A DNA stretch of 62,520 nucleotides from Flavobacteriales bacterium UBA2104 (GTDB lineage: Bacteria; Bacteroidota; Bacteroidia; Flavobacteriales_D; Crocinitomicaceae): positions 1 to 62,520 of the forward strand of contig DCYS01000011.1 in assembly GCA_002331485.1 (NCBI GenBank), given 5' to 3'. The position numbers were made by a program, and so were the translations under genes. Within the stretch, counting starts at the first letter, position 1, and every line of letters begins with the position of its first letter. Positions 1 to 9,443 of the stretch are shown piece after piece. The notes below the pieces were generated by a model. The model worked only from the letters and a program-made list of their open reading frames with translations, searched no databases and was not told the DNA's origin.

Positions 1-156
1 TCCATGACTCCCGGCAAAAGCAGGGTTCAAGTAGATCGGGTTCGCATAAAACTGCGAAAACTGCGGATCCTGAGCATTAGAATTCTTACTTGTAAAAAAG
101 CAAGTAATCAAGGCTAATACTATAATAGGACTGATAAATGAATAATTTTTCAGCAT
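1..156 (-). CDS. porP: PorP/SprF family T9SS membrane protein, N-terminal part (runs off the window)
   Basis: Fifty-two codons are visible on the minus strand from an ATG at 156 to the window edge. They encode a hydrophobic signal peptide ending near SNAQ, followed by DPQFSQFYANPIYLNPAFAG. A DPQFSQ(F/Y) stretch followed by a LNPAFAG stretch is the hallmark start of the PorP/SprF family, outer-membrane-associated proteins of the type IX secretion and gliding machinery. The gene is divergent from porU, so T9SS components flank a shared 188-bp intergenic region. A TATTTTTG box sits 13 nt upstream of the ATG. Several paralogues usually exist per genome, so whether this is the core porP or a paralogue cannot be told. 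The C-terminal part lies outside the window. Confidence 0.85.
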   Translation of the reverse strand, partial: MLKNYSFISPIIVLALITCFFTSKNSNAQDPQFSQFYANPIYLNPAFAGSHG

Positions 157-169
157 AGTACTTATTTGA

Positions 170-177
170 CAAAAATA
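170..177 (-). promoter_or_regulatory. -7 promoter element for the PorP/SprF gene
   Basis: TATTTTTG on the minus strand matches the Bacteroidota -7 element TAnnTTTG and ends 13 nt before the ATG. No TTTG was found at the ideal -33 distance. Confidence 0.5.
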
Positions 178-344
178 CACAAACAACCGTCAATTTTACG
201 AAAAAAAATGCTGATAGTTACAAATAATTCTAAGTTCTTTTAAAATAACCATCTATTTTGAACGTTTTGAATTCGAAATATGAATCTTTTAAAACTTTTT
301 TCTGAGTTTTGAGGTTTATTATACGTTGTAACACAATTCTAAAC

Positions 345-3300
345 ATGAAGCTTTTGCGTACACTAATTTACATATTCTTTGGTTCGTTAATGGTTTTTTC
401 TTCTCGAGGACAATCTTTGGAGATTGAACTTGAATGGAAAACCACTTGGGATACCGTGAGATCACTGAACGACTTTGCTACATTTCCCGGACTTGAAAAC
501 CTTCATTTCGACGGTAAAAAATATGTGCATCTTTCCCGGTTTGATCGTGCCTCTTCAACTGAGCACTGGAATCTTGAAATAAACTCTTTCTCAAGTGAGA
601 GTATCGATCAAAAGACCTCTAAGTTCATAACCGAAAATGGCTTTTCCGTTACAGATAAAGTTCAATTCGAGAAAAAGAACATAATGTCAATGGGGAAACC
701 TGTCTTGGCTGTTTCGATATTTCCTTTTGTAAAAGTAAATGGAGCGATTCAACGTTTGAATACTGTTCTTTTTGATGTAAACAAACAGAACATCTACCAG
801 GTTAAGGCGAATGAATTTGCAGCTAACTCGGTTTTGCGCTCGGGAAGTGGTGATTGGTACAAAATAACAGTTGATCAGAATGGGATCTATAGAATCGACT
901 ATAATCTTTTGAGTTCAATGGGAATAGATGTTGATGCGATCGATCCTTCCAGCATAAATATATATGGTAATGCCTTTGGTCGTTTACCTGAGAACAATTC
1001 TGATGAAAGACCTGATGATCTCATTAAAAATGATATTTACATCCAAGGAGAGGGAGATGGATCTTTTGATAATGGTGACTTCATTCTCTTTTATGGGAGA
1101 GGACCACATAAATGGGAGCAAACTGGAACAGATGTCTTCAGTAGAACGCTGAACAACTATTCGAACAATGCGGCGTACTTTATAAATATTAACCCATCTG
1201 AAGCACCTGCGCGAATTCAATCGGCCGACCTGTCTTCTTTGACTGAGACGAATACGGTAACAGATTATAACAACTTTACAATACATGAATCTGAATCAAG
1301 GAATTTGATCAAAGGAGGTCAGCGTTGGTATGGCGAGACCTTTGATGCTGAATTGTCTCAGACTTTCTCTTTTTTTATTCGAAACCTAAATCCTAATGAA
1401 CCAGGATTTGTGAGAAGTGCCTTTGCATGCAGTGAAGGAGGAAGTTCAACAACTTTCGAAGTTCGCTACAATAATACACTGATCGGAGATGATAATCTAA
1501 GTGCAGTAGGAAGTGATAGTTATAGTCGTGGTATATTCTTTTCGATGCCTGGTGTTTTCAATCCTACGTCAAGTAGTTTTGCGTTACAAGTTGTCTTTAA
1601 TCGTACTTCACCTTCTGACATAGGTTACCTGGATTTTATTGAAGTCAATGCTCGAAGTTACCTGGACTTTGGATCAGGAACGATGGAGTTCAGAGACCTA
1701 AATTCTGTCGGTGCTGGAAATGTAAGCCTTTTCCAGATCTCTAACTTCTCATCTGGTGATGTGGTTTGGGAGATTACGGAGCGAACTAATCCGAAATTGG
1801 TTAATGGAACACTAAATGGTTCTACATATGAATTCAAAGTAGCTACGGATAGCCTCAGAACTTTCGTTGCTTTTGACGGATCAAATTATAAAACACCTCG
1901 TTTCGTTGAGAAAGTGAGAAATCAGAATTTACACGGGTTAGCTCAAGCTGACTATCTGATTGTAACACACCCAACTTTTTTAGCTCAGGCGAATCGGTTG
2001 AAGTCTTTACATGAAGCAAATGGATTGTCAGTTCATGTAGTAACAACATCTGAGGTTTATAATGAGTTTTCTGGAGGAACACAAGACCCAACAGCGATTA
2101 AGTTTTTTGCTAAGATGTTCTATGAACGAGCAGAAGGGGATCCAGGTCAAATGCCAAAATATTTGTGTTTGTTTGGTGATGGTACATATGATCCGAAAAA
2201 TCGAGTTTCTGAGAATAATTATATGGTTCCGGTATACCATACGGTAAATTCTGAAGGGTATATTTCTACTTTGCTATCGGATGATTATTTTGGTTTTCTT
2301 GATGATGGTGAATCGTTCTCGCCTTCAGATGAATTGGATATTGCTGTGGGTAGATTAGTTGCTACAACTGCTGAAGATGCAAAGAATTTAGTAGATAAAA
2401 TAGAGCACTACATGAAAAATGGGTCTAGTATCTATGCTGGTCAGGATCTATCATGCGGAGATGATGGTTTTATCAGTACACATGGAGACTGGAGACTGAG
2501 ATATACGTTGATCAGTGATGATGAAGAAAACGGTTATTTCTTGATCAATGATCTTGAGCCTGTCTATAACTACACGAAGGCTAATCACCCTGAAATGAAT
2601 GCAAAAAAGATCTATTCTGATGCTTATACTCAAACCACAACTGCAGGAGGAGAGAGGTATCCAGAAGTTAATGATGATATATCAAGAAGTATTGAATCAG
2701 GATCTATCCTAGCGTGTTATGTTGGACATGGTGGAGCTATGGGTGCAGCTTCAGAGAGAATAATCACTATTGGTCAGATTCAGGAATTACAAAATATTGA
2801 TAAGCTCACGTTGTTTGTTTCCGCCACTTGCGAATTTGGTAGAATGGATGATAATGAACGTGTCTCTGCAGGAGAGTGGATGGCATTGAATGAACTTGGT
2901 GGTGCGATTGCCTTGATGACAGCATCCAGAGCTGTATATTTCTCAACAAACTCTATTACAACAGATCGATTTTTTCAAAATGTGTTTACGAGAAACGCAG
3001 ACGAGGAACCATTAACTTTCGGAGAGATCATAACACAAACTAAGAATGCAGTTGTTGGAGGCTCCAACAATAAACGAAGCTTTATGTTACTCGGTGACCC
3101 AGCCCTGAAAATAGCTCTACCTTTTGAGCAGGTTGTTCTTGATTCTATTAATGAAGTTGATGTAAATCAAACCAATGATACGATACGCGCACTATCAAAA
3201 GTTAGAATGAAAGGACATATAGAAGATCAGTTTGGAAATACGCTTTCAGGTTATAATGGTATTCTTGAACCGTCAGTTCTTGATAAACCAATTCTGCTCC

Positions 3301-4208
3301 AAACATTAGGACAAGATGCTCAATCTCCTGTTATTCAGTACGAGCAGCAGCTAAATGTACTATTTAGAGGTAAAGCATCAGTGACAAATGGAATATTTGA
3401 TTTTGATTTTATTGTTCCTAAAGACATTAATTACAGCTATGGTAATGGTAAAGCAAGCTTTTACGGTTACAGTGATCAAGACCTGACGGCAGGTGGATAT
3501 TCTGAATCATTTATTATCGGTGGAATTGATACCACTGGTTTGGATGATAGCGAAGGACCACAGATCGATTTGTACCTCAATGATGATTCGTTTGTGAATG
3601 GTGGAATTACTGATGAAACGCCTATCTTGATCGCACAACTATTTGATGAAAGTGGTATAAATACCGTAGGTAATGGAATAGGTCATGATATAACCCTTGT
3701 TATCGATGAAAACACTAGTGAAGCCATCGTCCTTAACGAGTTTTACAATTCTGATCTCGATACATATCAAAGCGGTGAGCTTAGTTATCAAATTGGTCAA
3801 TTAGAACCGGGGTTACATACCATGACCTTTAAAGCATGGGATGTTAACAATAACTCCAGTGAAAAGACAATAGAATTTACTGTTCAGGAGAGTTCGGAAC
3901 TTGCCTTAGATCATGTATTGAATTATCCAAACCCATTTACAACTAGTACTGAGTTCTATTTTGAGCACAATCAAGTTTGTGCCGCACTAGAAACGCAAAT
4001 TGAAATTTTTACAGTTACTGGAAGACTAGTTAAAACGATAAATCAAACCGTTGAAACAAGAGGTTATAGAACAGAAGGCATAGCATGGGATGGAAGAGAT
4101 GAATTTGGAGATCAGTTGGCCAAAGGGGTTTATGTTTATCGTGTTACAGTAAGGACTCCCGAGGGAAAAGAAACTCGTGCCATGGAAAAACTATATCTTT
4201 TGAAATAG
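345..4208 (+). CDS. porU: PorU, type IX secretion system C25-family sortase
   Basis: This large secreted protein (1287 residues from the ATG at 345) carries a gingipain-like C25 peptidase domain. The predicted catalytic dyad is visible: His795 in YVGHGG and Cys829 in SATCEFG. In characterised T9SS, PorU removes the C-terminal signal of cargo proteins and attaches them to anionic lipopolysaccharide at the cell surface. The start was moved to the ATG at 345 because it directly gives a signal peptide (MKLLRTLIYIFFGSLMVFSS); the upstream TTG adds a non-signal-like stretch. The C-terminus has an NYPNPF segment and a WDGRDEFGDQLAKGVYVYR segment, typical of T9SS/FlgD-like terminal domains. Downstream porV and the divergent PorP-family gene support the assignment. 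Confidence 0.95.
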   Translation: MKLLRTLIYIFFGSLMVFSSRGQSLEIELEWKTTWDTVRSLNDFATFPGLENLHFDGKKYVHLSRFDRASSTEHWNLEINSFSSESIDQKTSKFITENGFSVTDKVQFEKKNIMSMGKPVLAVSIFPFVKVNGAIQRLNTVLFDVNKQNIYQVKANEFAANSVLRSGSGDWYKITVDQNGIYRIDYNLLSSMGIDVDAIDPSSINIYGNAFGRLPENNSDERPDDLIKNDIYIQGEGDGSFDNGDFILFYGRGPHKWEQTGTDVFSRTLNNYSNNAAYFININPSEAPARIQSADLSSLTETNTVTDYNNFTIHESESRNLIKGGQRWYGETFDAELSQTFSFFIRNLNPNEPGFVRSAFACSEGGSSTTFEVRYNNTLIGDDNLSAVGSDSYSRGIFFSMPGVFNPTSSSFALQVVFNRTSPSDIGYLDFIEVNARSYLDFGSGTMEFRDLNSVGAGNVSLFQISNFSSGDVVWEITERTNPKLVNGTLNGSTYEFKVATDSLRTFVAFDGSNYKTPRFVEKVRNQNLHGLAQADYLIVTHPTFLAQANRLKSLHEANGLSVHVVTTSEVYNEFSGGTQDPTAIKFFAKMFYERAEGDPGQMPKYLCLFGDGTYDPKNRVSENNYMVPVYHTVNSEGYISTLLSDDYFGFLDDGESFSPSDELDIAVGRLVATTAEDAKNLVDKIEHYMKNGSSIYAGQDLSCGDDGFISTHGDWRLRYTLISDDEENGYFLINDLEPVYNYTKANHPEMNAKKIYSDAYTQTTTAGGERYPEVNDDISRSIESGSILACYVGHGGAMGAASERIITIGQIQELQNIDKLTLFVSATCEFGRMDDNERVSAGEWMALNELGGAIALMTASRAVYFSTNSITTDRFFQNVFTRNADEEPLTFGEIITQTKNAVVGGSNNKRSFMLLGDPALKIALPFEQVVLDSINEVDVNQTNDTIRALSKVRMKGHIEDQFGNTLSGYNGILEPSVLDKPILLQTLGQDAQSPVIQYEQQLNVLFRGKASVTNGIFDFDFIVPKDINYSYGNGKASFYGYSDQDLTAGGYSESFIIGGIDTTGLDDSEGPQIDLYLNDDSFVNGGITDETPILIAQLFDESGINTVGNGIGHDITLVIDENTSEAIVLNEFYNSDLDTYQSGELSYQIGQLEPGLHTMTFKAWDVNNNSSEKTIEFTVQESSELALDHVLNYPNPFTTSTEFYFEHNQVCAALETQIEIFTVTGRLVKTINQTVETRGYRTEGIAWDGRDEFGDQLAKGVYVYRVTVRTPEGKETRAMEKLYLLK

Positions 4209-4235
4209 AGATACAATATAATTTGATGAATTACG

Positions 4236-4243
4236 TATATTTG
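4236..4243 (+). promoter_or_regulatory. -7 promoter element for porV
   Basis: TATATTTG matches TAnnTTTG in the porU-porV intergenic region, 75 nt before the porV ATG. It suggests porV can be transcribed separately from porU. The -33 element is not convincing. Confidence 0.45.
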
Positions 4244-4318
4244 TATATCATAGTCGTGTGAAACTCATGAAATTCATTTATTCTAACATTACACGATCAT
4301 TTTAAGAAGGTTAAGAAG

Positions 4319-5584
4319 ATGATAAGATCATACATATTTTCCGGCATCGCTTTAATGATGCCATTTTTAATTTCTGCTCAAGATGATGGAGCTACTGACG
4401 CTTCAGAACTTCAGTTGAATACCATTACTACAGCAGTTCCATTTATCCAGATCACTCCAGATTCAAGATCAGGGGCAATGGGGGATGCAGGGACAGCTTT
4501 GAGCCCAACATCAAATTCTCTATTCTGGAATACTTCGATGCTTTCTTTTACAGAAGAGAAATCTGAAATATCACTTTCTTATTCTCCATGGTTGCAGAAT
4601 CTAGCATCTGACATTAATTTGTCACATTTGGCTGGTTATGTTAGACTGAACGAAAGAAATGTTGTCGGTGGATCGCTTCGTTATTTTAGTTTGGGTGAGA
4701 TCGTTTTTACTGATAATAACGGGAACAAAACTTTGACACACACTCCAACAGAATTCGAAATTTTGGGAGGCTATGCTTTCAAGTTGAATGAGAAATTCTC
4801 ACTTGGACTGAATGGTAAGTTCATATTCTCAAACCTTACTGCAGGTGTTAACGTTGCTGGAGCCTCAACAAATCCTGGTCTTGCAGGTGCTGCAGACGTT
4901 TCATTCTCGTATAGAGATGAGGATATCCGTTATGGTGGTACTCGTGGAGCACTTGCTTTTGGAGTAACGTTAAATAACATCGGTAATAAAATCTCATATA
5001 GCTTGGAGAATGAGCGTGATTTCCTTCCTACGAACTTGAAACTTGGTTCGGCGATGACATTTGATCTCGACTCATACAACAGTTTAACATGGGCGTTGGA
5101 TGTTTCAAAACTTCTTGTTCCTACACCACCGATCATTAACAGCGATCAGGAAATATTATCTGGTTATGATCCGAATGTAGGTGTTGTACCTGGAATGTTA
5201 CAATCTTTCTATGATGCACCTGGAGCACTTTCCAGAGATGCCAATGGAGATTTTATTCAGAATCCTGACGGATCATACCAAGTGGAAGATGGTACCAAAT
5301 TCAGAGAAGAACTTTCTGAAATAATGATTGGTACTGGTCTTGAATACTGGTATAATGATCTTTTTGCTGCTCGTGCAGGATATTTCTATGAAAACCTAAA
5401 GAAAGGTGCTAGACAACACTTGACTTTTGGTATTGGATTGAAATATAAACTATTTGGAATAGATTTCTCATATTTAACGTCATTGAGAAGAAACAACCCG
5501 CTTCAGAATACAATTCGATTCACTATGAGACTTTACTTAGGTAATTCTGGTGGTGACGAAAGCGGATCAGTTAAGCCTGAGTAA
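4319..5584 (+). CDS. porV: PorV (LptO), T9SS outer-membrane shuttle protein
   Basis: This 421-residue protein has a signal peptide (MIRSYIFSGIALMMPFLISAQ) and the family's N-terminal signature PFIQITPDSRSGAMGDAG followed by an LFWNTSM segment. The remainder is rich in alternating beta-barrel strands and ends in an aromatic beta-strand region, as in FadL-like outer-membrane proteins. PorV binds cargo leaving the Sov translocon and presents it to the PorU sortase. Its position 110 bp after porU is the usual order in Bacteroidota. Its TAA stop overlaps the ATG of ispF in a TAATG arrangement, so ispF is probably translated from the same mRNA although it is metabolically unrelated. Confidence 0.95.
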   Translation: MIRSYIFSGIALMMPFLISAQDDGATDASELQLNTITTAVPFIQITPDSRSGAMGDAGTALSPTSNSLFWNTSMLSFTEEKSEISLSYSPWLQNLASDINLSHLAGYVRLNERNVVGGSLRYFSLGEIVFTDNNGNKTLTHTPTEFEILGGYAFKLNEKFSLGLNGKFIFSNLTAGVNVAGASTNPGLAGAADVSFSYRDEDIRYGGTRGALAFGVTLNNIGNKISYSLENERDFLPTNLKLGSAMTFDLDSYNSLTWALDVSKLLVPTPPIINSDQEILSGYDPNVGVVPGMLQSFYDAPGALSRDANGDFIQNPDGSYQVEDGTKFREELSEIMIGTGLEYWYNDLFAARAGYFYENLKKGARQHLTFGIGLKYKLFGIDFSYLTSLRRNNPLQNTIRFTMRLYLGNSGGDESGSVKPE

Positions 5585-6063
5585 TGAAGATCAAGGTTGG
5601 TTTCGGTGTTGATGTTCATCAACTAGTTGAAAATAGAAAACTTTTTATTGGAGGTGTTGAAATCCCATCTGAATTAGGTGCTCTTGGGCACTCAGATGCA
5701 GACGTATTATTACACGCGATCTGTGATGCAATGCTTGGAGCTGTGAATCTAAGAGATATTGGCTTCCACTTTTCTGATAAGGATCCCAAGTATAAAGATA
5801 TAGATAGTAAGATCCTTCTACGAGATTCTTATGCGTTAGTAAAACAGAAGGGCTTTGAGATCGGAAATATTGACGCAACTGTTGTACTGGAGAAGCCTAA
5901 AGTCAATCCTCATATCCCAGCTATTCAAAAGGTGATCTCAGAGATCTTGGAGATCGATGAGGATGATGTTTCTATTAAAGCAACGACTCACGAAAAAGTT
6001 GATTCATTTGGGAAACAAGAAGCGATAAAAGCCTATGCGGTTTGTCTGCTTTCCAAGATTTAA
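5584..6063 (+). CDS. ispF: 2-C-methyl-D-erythritol 2,4-cyclodiphosphate synthase
   Basis: This 159-residue enzyme cyclises 4-diphosphocytidyl-methylerythritol 2-phosphate in the non-mevalonate isoprenoid pathway. The divalent-metal ligands are visible as Asp10 and His12 (GVDVHQ) and His44 (HSDADVLLH). The conserved DIGFHFSD and KATTHEK segments are also present. Length is normal for the family. The start codon overlaps the porV stop by one base, which fixes the start. The gene converges on feoB with only 17 bp between their stop codons, and no obvious terminator hairpin was seen there. Confidence 0.96.
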   Translation: MKIKVGFGVDVHQLVENRKLFIGGVEIPSELGALGHSDADVLLHAICDAMLGAVNLRDIGFHFSDKDPKYKDIDSKILLRDSYALVKQKGFEIGNIDATVVLEKPKVNPHIPAIQKVISEILEIDEDDVSIKATTHEKVDSFGKQEAIKAYAVCLLSKI

Positions 6064-6080
6064 TTGCTATTCTAGGCTAT

Positions 6081-8147
6081 CTAGGCTAATACCTGATAAG
6101 TGAGCAGTGCGCTCAAATAGGCTAGTCCTGTGAAAATTACAAATTGCCAGATCGCAACACTCCATTTTCCTGTTTCCTGACGAACCACAGCAACAGTACT
6201 CATACATTGAAGTGCAAAAACATAAAATATTAGTAGTGAAAATGCTGTAGCGTAAGAGAAGTTAATGGACTTCAGCCCAGATTTACCTTCAATATCTCCC
6301 TGAACGCTGTATATCGTCGACATGGTTCCCACAAATACTTCTCTAGCAGCAAACGAGGCTACCACAGCGATACCGATCTTCCAATCATATCCTAATGGTT
6401 CAATAGCAGGTTCTATCGTCTTACCAATAATACCTAAATAGGAGTTTTCAAGTTTTTCGCTGCTCATTTTAGTTGAAAGCGAATCAATGTCAGCACCTTC
6501 TTGTTCCATCAAACCAGAGTAATGCTGTTCAATATGATCCATTTTCTCAGCAGGTCCAAAATATGATAAAACCCAGAGGATCATAGAGGCGATCAGAATT
6601 ACCTTACCGGCTTGAAAAACAAATACCCGGCCTTTATTGATCATATTCGTTAAGGCATTCTTTAAACTTGGTGTCTTGTAGTCAGGAAGTTCAAGAATAA
6701 AGCTATCGTCTGACTTTTGTTTTGAAAATTTGTGGATGAGCACAGCAATGATCAAACTTGCAACTATTCCTAAAACGTAGAGCCCCATCATGAATAGTCC
6801 TTGAACACTTATAAACCCAAATAGAAACTCCCGAGGAGCTATAAAAGATACCAAGAAAACATAAACTGGCAGTCGTGCTGAACAACTCATTAAAGGAGTG
6901 ATGAAAATTGTAATGAAGCGTTCCTTTCTGTTTTCTATTGATCGTGCAGCCATAATAGCAGGAATAGCACAAGCAAAGCCACCAACAAGTGGAACTATGG
7001 ATTTCCCATTCATTCCGAATTTCCTTAATAGGCCATCAGTCATAAAGCTGACTCTGCTCAAGTAGCCGGTATCTTCAAGTATTGCTATTAATCCAAATAG
7101 GATCATAATCTGAGGAACAAACACGAGTACTCCAGCTAGGCCAGCGAAGATCCCATCGGCAACAAAATCGGCTAGAATACCAGAAGGTAAAAGCTCTGAA
7201 ACTTTCAGCCCAAGCCAAACAACACCGTCATTGATCGCGTCCATGGGATATGATGCAAAAGTGAAGATCGCTTGAAATACAAAGAAGAAAACAAACAAAA
7301 AGATCAAGAGTCCCCAAACTGGATGAGTGACAAATCTATCGATCTTATCTGTTGTCGTTTTATGATCTTCAGACGCTTTAGTAGTAAATCGTTCTGAGGC
7401 TTTGTTAATCGTTTCAACGCGATTATTTATTTCCAATAATTCTTCCTTCAGCGGATCAAATCCTTCAGATTTAAATGACGCTGAAAGCTTGGCTAACTGT
7501 TCTTTTTCTAATATCTCTGAAGCATTACAACTTTGCTTGAAAAGCATGTAATCTGAGGTTGATTCAAAAAATTCAGAAGATACCTGGAGGATTTTATCAA
7601 ATTTACTTTTTGAGAAGATCTTATTTGATCTATTCTCTTCAGGGGCGGACATCAGTGTCACCAGTTCATCAACACCTAAGCCTTTTCGAGCACTGATTCC
7701 AACCACAGGTATATTGAAGTATTCAGAAATTTCTTGTATGTCAACAATATTCCCTTGCTGCTTTGTTAGATCCATCATGTTGATGGCCAAAATTGTAGGG
7801 ATTCCCAGTTCAATAACCTGTGAAGCAAAAAACAGATTCCTTGCCAAATTAGTACCATCGGCAACAAAAACTATAGTGTCTGGGAAGTCTTTATTATTTG
7901 GATCCAATAAGATGTCCTGAACCACTTTTTCATCTTCACTTTTGGATGAAAGACTGTATGTTCCAGGAAGGTCGATCAACTCGCATTTTTCATCATTTTT
8001 GAGTTTGAAAATGCCAGATCGCTTATCAACTGTGACCCCTGGGTAATTACCTACTTTTTGTTTTAATCCAGTTAAACGATTGAATAAGGAAGTCTTTCCA
8101 GAATTGGGATTACCCACCAACGCTATTTTTTGAATCTCCTTTTTCAT
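6081..8147 (-). CDS. feoB: Ferrous iron transporter FeoB
   Basis: This 688-residue protein has an N-terminal cytoplasmic G domain and a polytopic membrane domain. The G motifs are visible: G1 GNPNSGKTS (residues 12-20), G3 DLPG (59-62) and G4 NMMD (123-126). The membrane part contains the Gate regions, for example VPLVGGFACAIPAIMAAR and ITPLMSCSARLPVYV. FeoB imports Fe(II) across the inner membrane. No feoA gene or FeoA-like SH3 domain is present beside it or fused to it, whereas many Bacteroidota FeoB proteins have one. Inverted repeats lie directly upstream of the ATG and could serve iron regulation. Confidence 0.95.
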   Translation of the reverse strand: MKKEIQKIALVGNPNSGKTSLFNRLTGLKQKVGNYPGVTVDKRSGIFKLKNDEKCELIDLPGTYSLSSKSEDEKVVQDILLDPNNKDFPDTIVFVADGTNLARNLFFASQVIELGIPTILAINMMDLTKQQGNIVDIQEISEYFNIPVVGISARKGLGVDELVTLMSAPEENRSNKIFSKSKFDKILQVSSEFFESTSDYMLFKQSCNASEILEKEQLAKLSASFKSEGFDPLKEELLEINNRVETINKASERFTTKASEDHKTTTDKIDRFVTHPVWGLLIFLFVFFFVFQAIFTFASYPMDAINDGVVWLGLKVSELLPSGILADFVADGIFAGLAGVLVFVPQIMILFGLIAILEDTGYLSRVSFMTDGLLRKFGMNGKSIVPLVGGFACAIPAIMAARSIENRKERFITIFITPLMSCSARLPVYVFLVSFIAPREFLFGFISVQGLFMMGLYVLGIVASLIIAVLIHKFSKQKSDDSFILELPDYKTPSLKNALTNMINKGRVFVFQAGKVILIASMILWVLSYFGPAEKMDHIEQHYSGLMEQEGADIDSLSTKMSSEKLENSYLGIIGKTIEPAIEPLGYDWKIGIAVVASFAAREVFVGTMSTIYSVQGDIEGKSGLKSINFSYATAFSLLIFYVFALQCMSTVAVVRQETGKWSVAIWQFVIFTGLAYLSALLTYQVLA

Positions 8148-8157
8148 CAGGTGTGCA

Positions 8158-8208
8158 AAAATGACAAAAAAAAGTCATTTTATCAGTACCCTAAGTCGGG
8201 TATTTAGG
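8158..8208. promoter_or_regulatory. Nested inverted repeats upstream of feoB (candidate operator)
   Basis: AAAATGAC (8158-8165) and GTCATTTT (8174-8181) form a perfect 8-bp inverted repeat separated by eight A residues, beginning 10 nt upstream of the feoB ATG. Next to it are TACCC (8187-8191) with GGGTA (8198-8202), and CCTAA (8190-8194) with TTAGG (8204-8208). Dyads this close to an iron-transport gene are plausible binding sites for a metalloregulator (Fur- or DtxR-type). That role is inferred from position only; no known consensus was matched. Confidence 0.35.
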
Positions 8209-8261
8209 TTTTGTCACATGGCTAATCAATCAACATTCTCAAGGACTACACAAAAATTAAT

Positions 8262-8269
8262 TATTTTCG
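8262..8269 (+). promoter_or_regulatory. -7 promoter element for the wecB operon
   Basis: TATTTTCG matches the TAnnTT(T/C)G element, 20 nt upstream of the wecB ATG and divergent from feoB. Confidence 0.5.
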
Positions 8270-8289
8270 CAGCAATCAAGTTTTAGAAG

Positions 8290-9438
8290 ATGAAAAAGAT
8301 AATCACGGTTATTGGTGCACGTCCTCAGATCATTAAGTCCTCAGCCTTTTCCAGAGCGGTTAGAACGGAGTATTCTGAGGAGATCAATGAAGTTATAGTT
8401 CATACAGGTCAGCATTATGATGAAAACATGTCTGCCGTGTTTTTTGATGAAATGCAGATTCCAAAACCTGATTATAACCTTGGTGTTGGTTCTGGTTCGC
8501 ATGGAGTTCAGACAGCATCGATGATCGAAAAACTTGAAAAGATATTACTGGATGAAAAACCAGATGGAATCTTAGTATATGGGGATACAAACTCCACATT
8601 GGCTGGAGCAATCGCAGCATCTAAGATTCATGTACCTATTATTCATGTTGAGGCCGGACTTCGTAGCTTCAATAAAGCAATGCCTGAAGAAGTAAACAGG
8701 ATCGTTTGTGATCATCTTTCAACACTGTTGTTTTCGCCAACTTCAACTGGTTACGAGAACTTAAAGAATGAAGGGTTTTCAGAAGATCAGAATAGTTGCT
8801 CCGCCGATAATCCGAACATCTATCATTGTGGAGATATCATGTTTGACAATACCTCATATTTTTCAGATGTAGCTTTATCCTCTAATACCGTGATTGATGA
8901 CGAAAAGCTGAATGATGTTCCTTTTTTCCTATCAACAATACATAGAGGAGCAAATACAGATAACAGTGAGAATCTGACATCAATTTTTAGTGCACTTTTG
9001 GAGATATTAGAGAATTATAAAGAACATCATCTTGTTTTACCGTTACATCCAAGAACGAAAAAGTGTATGGAGGAAAATGTATCCTCTTCCATCCTTGATC
9101 AAGTAGAACACAACAGTCGACTTCATCTCATAAATCCTGTTTCATACTTGAATATCCTTGCATTGGAAAACAAATGTGATTTGGTGATCACCGATAGTGG
9201 CGGCCTACAAAAAGAAGCGTATTTTAATAAGAAACCATGTGTGATTCTACGTCCTGAAACCGAGTGGGTAGAGATCGTGAAGAATGGAAATGCTGTTATT
9301 GCAAATGCTGATAAAAATGCTATTGTATCAGGAGTTAAGGATCTCATGGGTAAGAAAGATGCGCTTACTTATCCTTCTTTATATGGTGATGGAAAAGCAG
9401 CTTCATTTATTGCATCAGAAATTATTCGTAATTTGTAG
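8290..9438 (+). CDS. wecB: Non-hydrolysing UDP-N-acetylglucosamine 2-epimerase
   Basis: This 382-residue GT-B-fold epimerase interconverts UDP-GlcNAc and UDP-ManNAc in the cytoplasm, supplying ManNAc-type sugars for surface glycans. Visible family segments include VIGARPQIIKSSAF at the N-terminus, VHTGQHYDENMS, VYGDTNSTLAGA, HVEAGLRSF, MPEEVNRI and the C-terminal ITDSGGLQKEA with PCVILRPETEWVE. Length is typical. It is followed after 5 bp by a polysaccharide deacetylase and then a GSCFA protein, which suggests a three-gene glycan operon driven from the TATTTTCG element just upstream. Confidence 0.93.
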   Translation: MKKIITVIGARPQIIKSSAFSRAVRTEYSEEINEVIVHTGQHYDENMSAVFFDEMQIPKPDYNLGVGSGSHGVQTASMIEKLEKILLDEKPDGILVYGDTNSTLAGAIAASKIHVPIIHVEAGLRSFNKAMPEEVNRIVCDHLSTLLFSPTSTGYENLKNEGFSEDQNSCSADNPNIYHCGDIMFDNTSYFSDVALSSNTVIDDEKLNDVPFFLSTIHRGANTDNSENLTSIFSALLEILENYKEHHLVLPLHPRTKKCMEENVSSSILDQVEHNSRLHLINPVSYLNILALENKCDLVITDSGGLQKEAYFNKKPCVILRPETEWVEIVKNGNAVIANADKNAIVSGVKDLMGKKDALTYPSLYGDGKAASFIASEIIRNL

Positions 9439-9443
9439 CCTAT

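Noticed and set aside
984..1286. 100-codon minus-strand open frame within porU
   Set aside because: Shadow of porU; no independent signals.
8148..8289. feoA gene upstream of feoB
   Set aside because: The 142-bp intergenic region is too short and has no suitable open frame on either strand.
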